The position numbers were made by a program, and so were the translations under genes. The notes under the pieces were generated by a model. That model did not search any database, had not been told where the DNA came from, and saw nothing but the letters and a program-made list of their open reading frames with translations. From Nonomuraea candida (GTDB lineage Bacteria; Actinomycetota; Actinomycetes; Streptosporangiales; Streptosporangiaceae), in NCBI RefSeq assembly GCF_000725485.1, contig NZ_JOAG01000008.1:124001-188000 (forward strand): a stretch of 64,000 nucleotides of DNA. Reading direction: 5' to 3'. Positions 63,050 through 64,000 of this stretch are shown piece by piece; within the stretch, counting starts at the first letter, position 1, and every line of letters begins with the position of its first letter.

Positions 63050-64000
63050 ATGCGACTGTTCGGGCGCAAGGACGCAGACGAAGGGGCCGGTGGGCCGGCC
63101 GAGGCCATCGCCGGGTTCTGGGCGTGGTGGCAGGAGACCAGGCCGCGGCTCGACTCCCTGGTGGCCGCGGGCGAGGCCGGGGGGCTGGAGGAGTGGCTCG
63201 CCCCGGCGGTCGCCGCGATCCACCCCGGGCTGGTCTGGGAGGTGGCGCCCGGCAAGGAGGCCGCGCACGCGCTGGTGGTGACCGCGGCGGGCGACGCCGA
63301 GCTGCGCTCGCTGGCGCACCGCTGGGCCAAGGCGGCGCCGCCGTCCAACCTGCTGTGGGAGTTCCACCCGTCGCGGCAGGCCCACGCGCAGGCGATGGAG
63401 CTCACGTTCGACGTGGGCGGCTTCGGGTTCGCGCTCGACAAGCTGAAGCTGGGCCTGCGCGTGCCGCGCGACCAGGCCAGGGTCGACGTCTCGGCCTACC
63501 ATCCGATCTTCGGCGAGCTCGACGAGGAGAGCCGCACGGAGGCCACGCTGCTGGCCCTCGACTGGCTGCTCGGCGAGGACGACGTGGCCAGGTGGGTGGG
63601 CGAGATCACGGCGGTGACGTTCGAGCCGATCGACTCGGTGGCGGCCGTGCACCTGCCGGCCGTGGTCGCCGACCTCGCCGCGGGCTACTCCGAGGAGGAG
63701 TGGGTGCTGATGGAGGGCCAGACGGGCGGCGGCGCGCCGCTGGTCGCCACGGCCCGCCATCCGCTGCGCCCGGTGGACCACCCGCTGCTCGACCAGCACA
63801 TCATGATCACTCTCCCGTACACGCACCGCGACGAGAGCGGCCTGCCCGTCGGCGACTCGCTGGCCGCGCTGCGCGACTTCGAGGAGCGCCTGGCCGCCCG
63901 CCTGCTCAAGCTGCGCGACGACGCCCTGCTGGCCGCGCACCTGAGCGCGGAGGGGCATCGGATCATCCACGTCTACGCCGATCCGGCGAGCGAGGCCGCC
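63050..64000 (+). CDS. DUF695-like protein, truncated by the window edge
   Basis: Open from ATG 63050 (GGAAG 8 bases upstream) to the right edge, 317 residues without a stop. The N terminus is [12 protein letters not shown], then [14 protein letters not shown] region with [29 protein letters not shown] resembles the DUF695 domain, of unknown function. The final residues [10 protein letters not shown] fit the second half of that domain, so the gene end is outside. Cytoplasmic by appearance. Confidence 0.75.
   Translation, partial: MRLFGRKDADEGAGGPAEAIAGFWAWWQETRPRLDSLVAAGEAGGLEEWLAPAVAAIHPGLVWEVAPGKEAAHALVVTAAGDAELRSLAHRWAKAAPPSNLLWEFHPSRQAHAQAMELTFDVGGFGFALDKLKLGLRVPRDQARVDVSAYHPIFGELDEESRTEATLLALDWLLGEDDVARWVGEITAVTFEPIDSVAAVHLPAVVADLAAGYSEEEWVLMEGQTGGGAPLVATARHPLRPVDHPLLDQHIMITLPYTHRDESGLPVGDSLAALRDFEERLAARLLKLRDDALLAAHLSAEGHRIIHVYADPASEAA

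Overview
The window is very GC-rich (hand counts of several lines give about 70-73% G+C), uses GTG, TTG and probably CTG starts, and has many promoters whose -10 hexamer lies about 7 nt before the start codon (leaderless mRNAs). With the actinobacterial gene complement (AmaP/Asp23-type membrane anchor, DUF1707-FHA protein, CitA/CitB-like sensor with tctCBA, mnmA-metE-like-ligA-gatCAB order) this points to a filamentous actinomycete. A Streptosporangiales member such as Nonomuraea is my inference, not a proven assignment.

Layout. 1-6.3 kb: end of an alkaline-shock/AmaP operon, a Gln-Gly repeat ABM monooxygenase, an HD hydrolase, a secreted heparinase II/III-like lyase, then cimA with a Leu/Ile leader-peptide attenuator and a DsbA-like thioredoxin. 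6.3-12.7 kb: O-methyltransferase, ilvE, leuB, a c-di-AMP riboswitch controlling an NlpC/P60 endopeptidase, a 39-codon small gene, and serA. 12.9-34 kb is an accessory block: SseB-like protein, MFS carrier, PadR-ABC export operon, FHA protein, D-Ala-D-Ala carboxypeptidase, a C39-like protein behind a MerR-type promoter, an NMT1/SsuA-type ABC importer, amidohydrolase, PucR regulator and adenine deaminase (a likely nucleobase salvage locus), methionine aminopeptidase, a NarL-type two-component pair and a CPBP protease. 34-37.5 kb: ilvC, ilvN and ilvB with a second attenuator (Ile-Leu-Val-Val-Leu leader). 37.5-50.2 kb: PAS-GGDEF-EAL protein, hydroxyacid dehydrogenase, sugar dehydrogenase lipoprotein, VanW protein, and a CitA/CitB-like two-component system divergent from tctCBA. 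50.4-63 kb: gatC-gatA and gatB separated by a lower-GC AAA-ATPase/DUF4276-like pair, a second GGDEF-EAL protein, ligA, a MetE-like protein, an MBL-fold hydrolase and mnmA. A DUF695-like gene runs off the right end.

How it works together. The minus strand carries most of the branched-chain amino acid and serine genes (ilvB-ilvN-ilvC, serA, leuB, ilvE, cimA). Two of these units have attenuators. An inverted repeat TCTCR-N5-TGRGA occurs upstream of cimA, ilvE, the 39-codon gene and ilvB, with a 9/10 match upstream of serA, suggesting one regulator for all of them. The strongest candidate for an undescribed system is the two-gene AAA ATPase plus Toprim-like DUF4276 operon inserted between gatA and gatB. 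A recurrent oddity is tandem duplication of short sequences around the 3' ends of genes.

Gaps. The stretch 21337-21667 holds no gene that I can support. 57640-57934, 10753-11073 and 8130-8442 hold only leader or regulatory sequence and terminators. I saw no rRNA, tRNA, CRISPR array, insertion sequence or replication origin.
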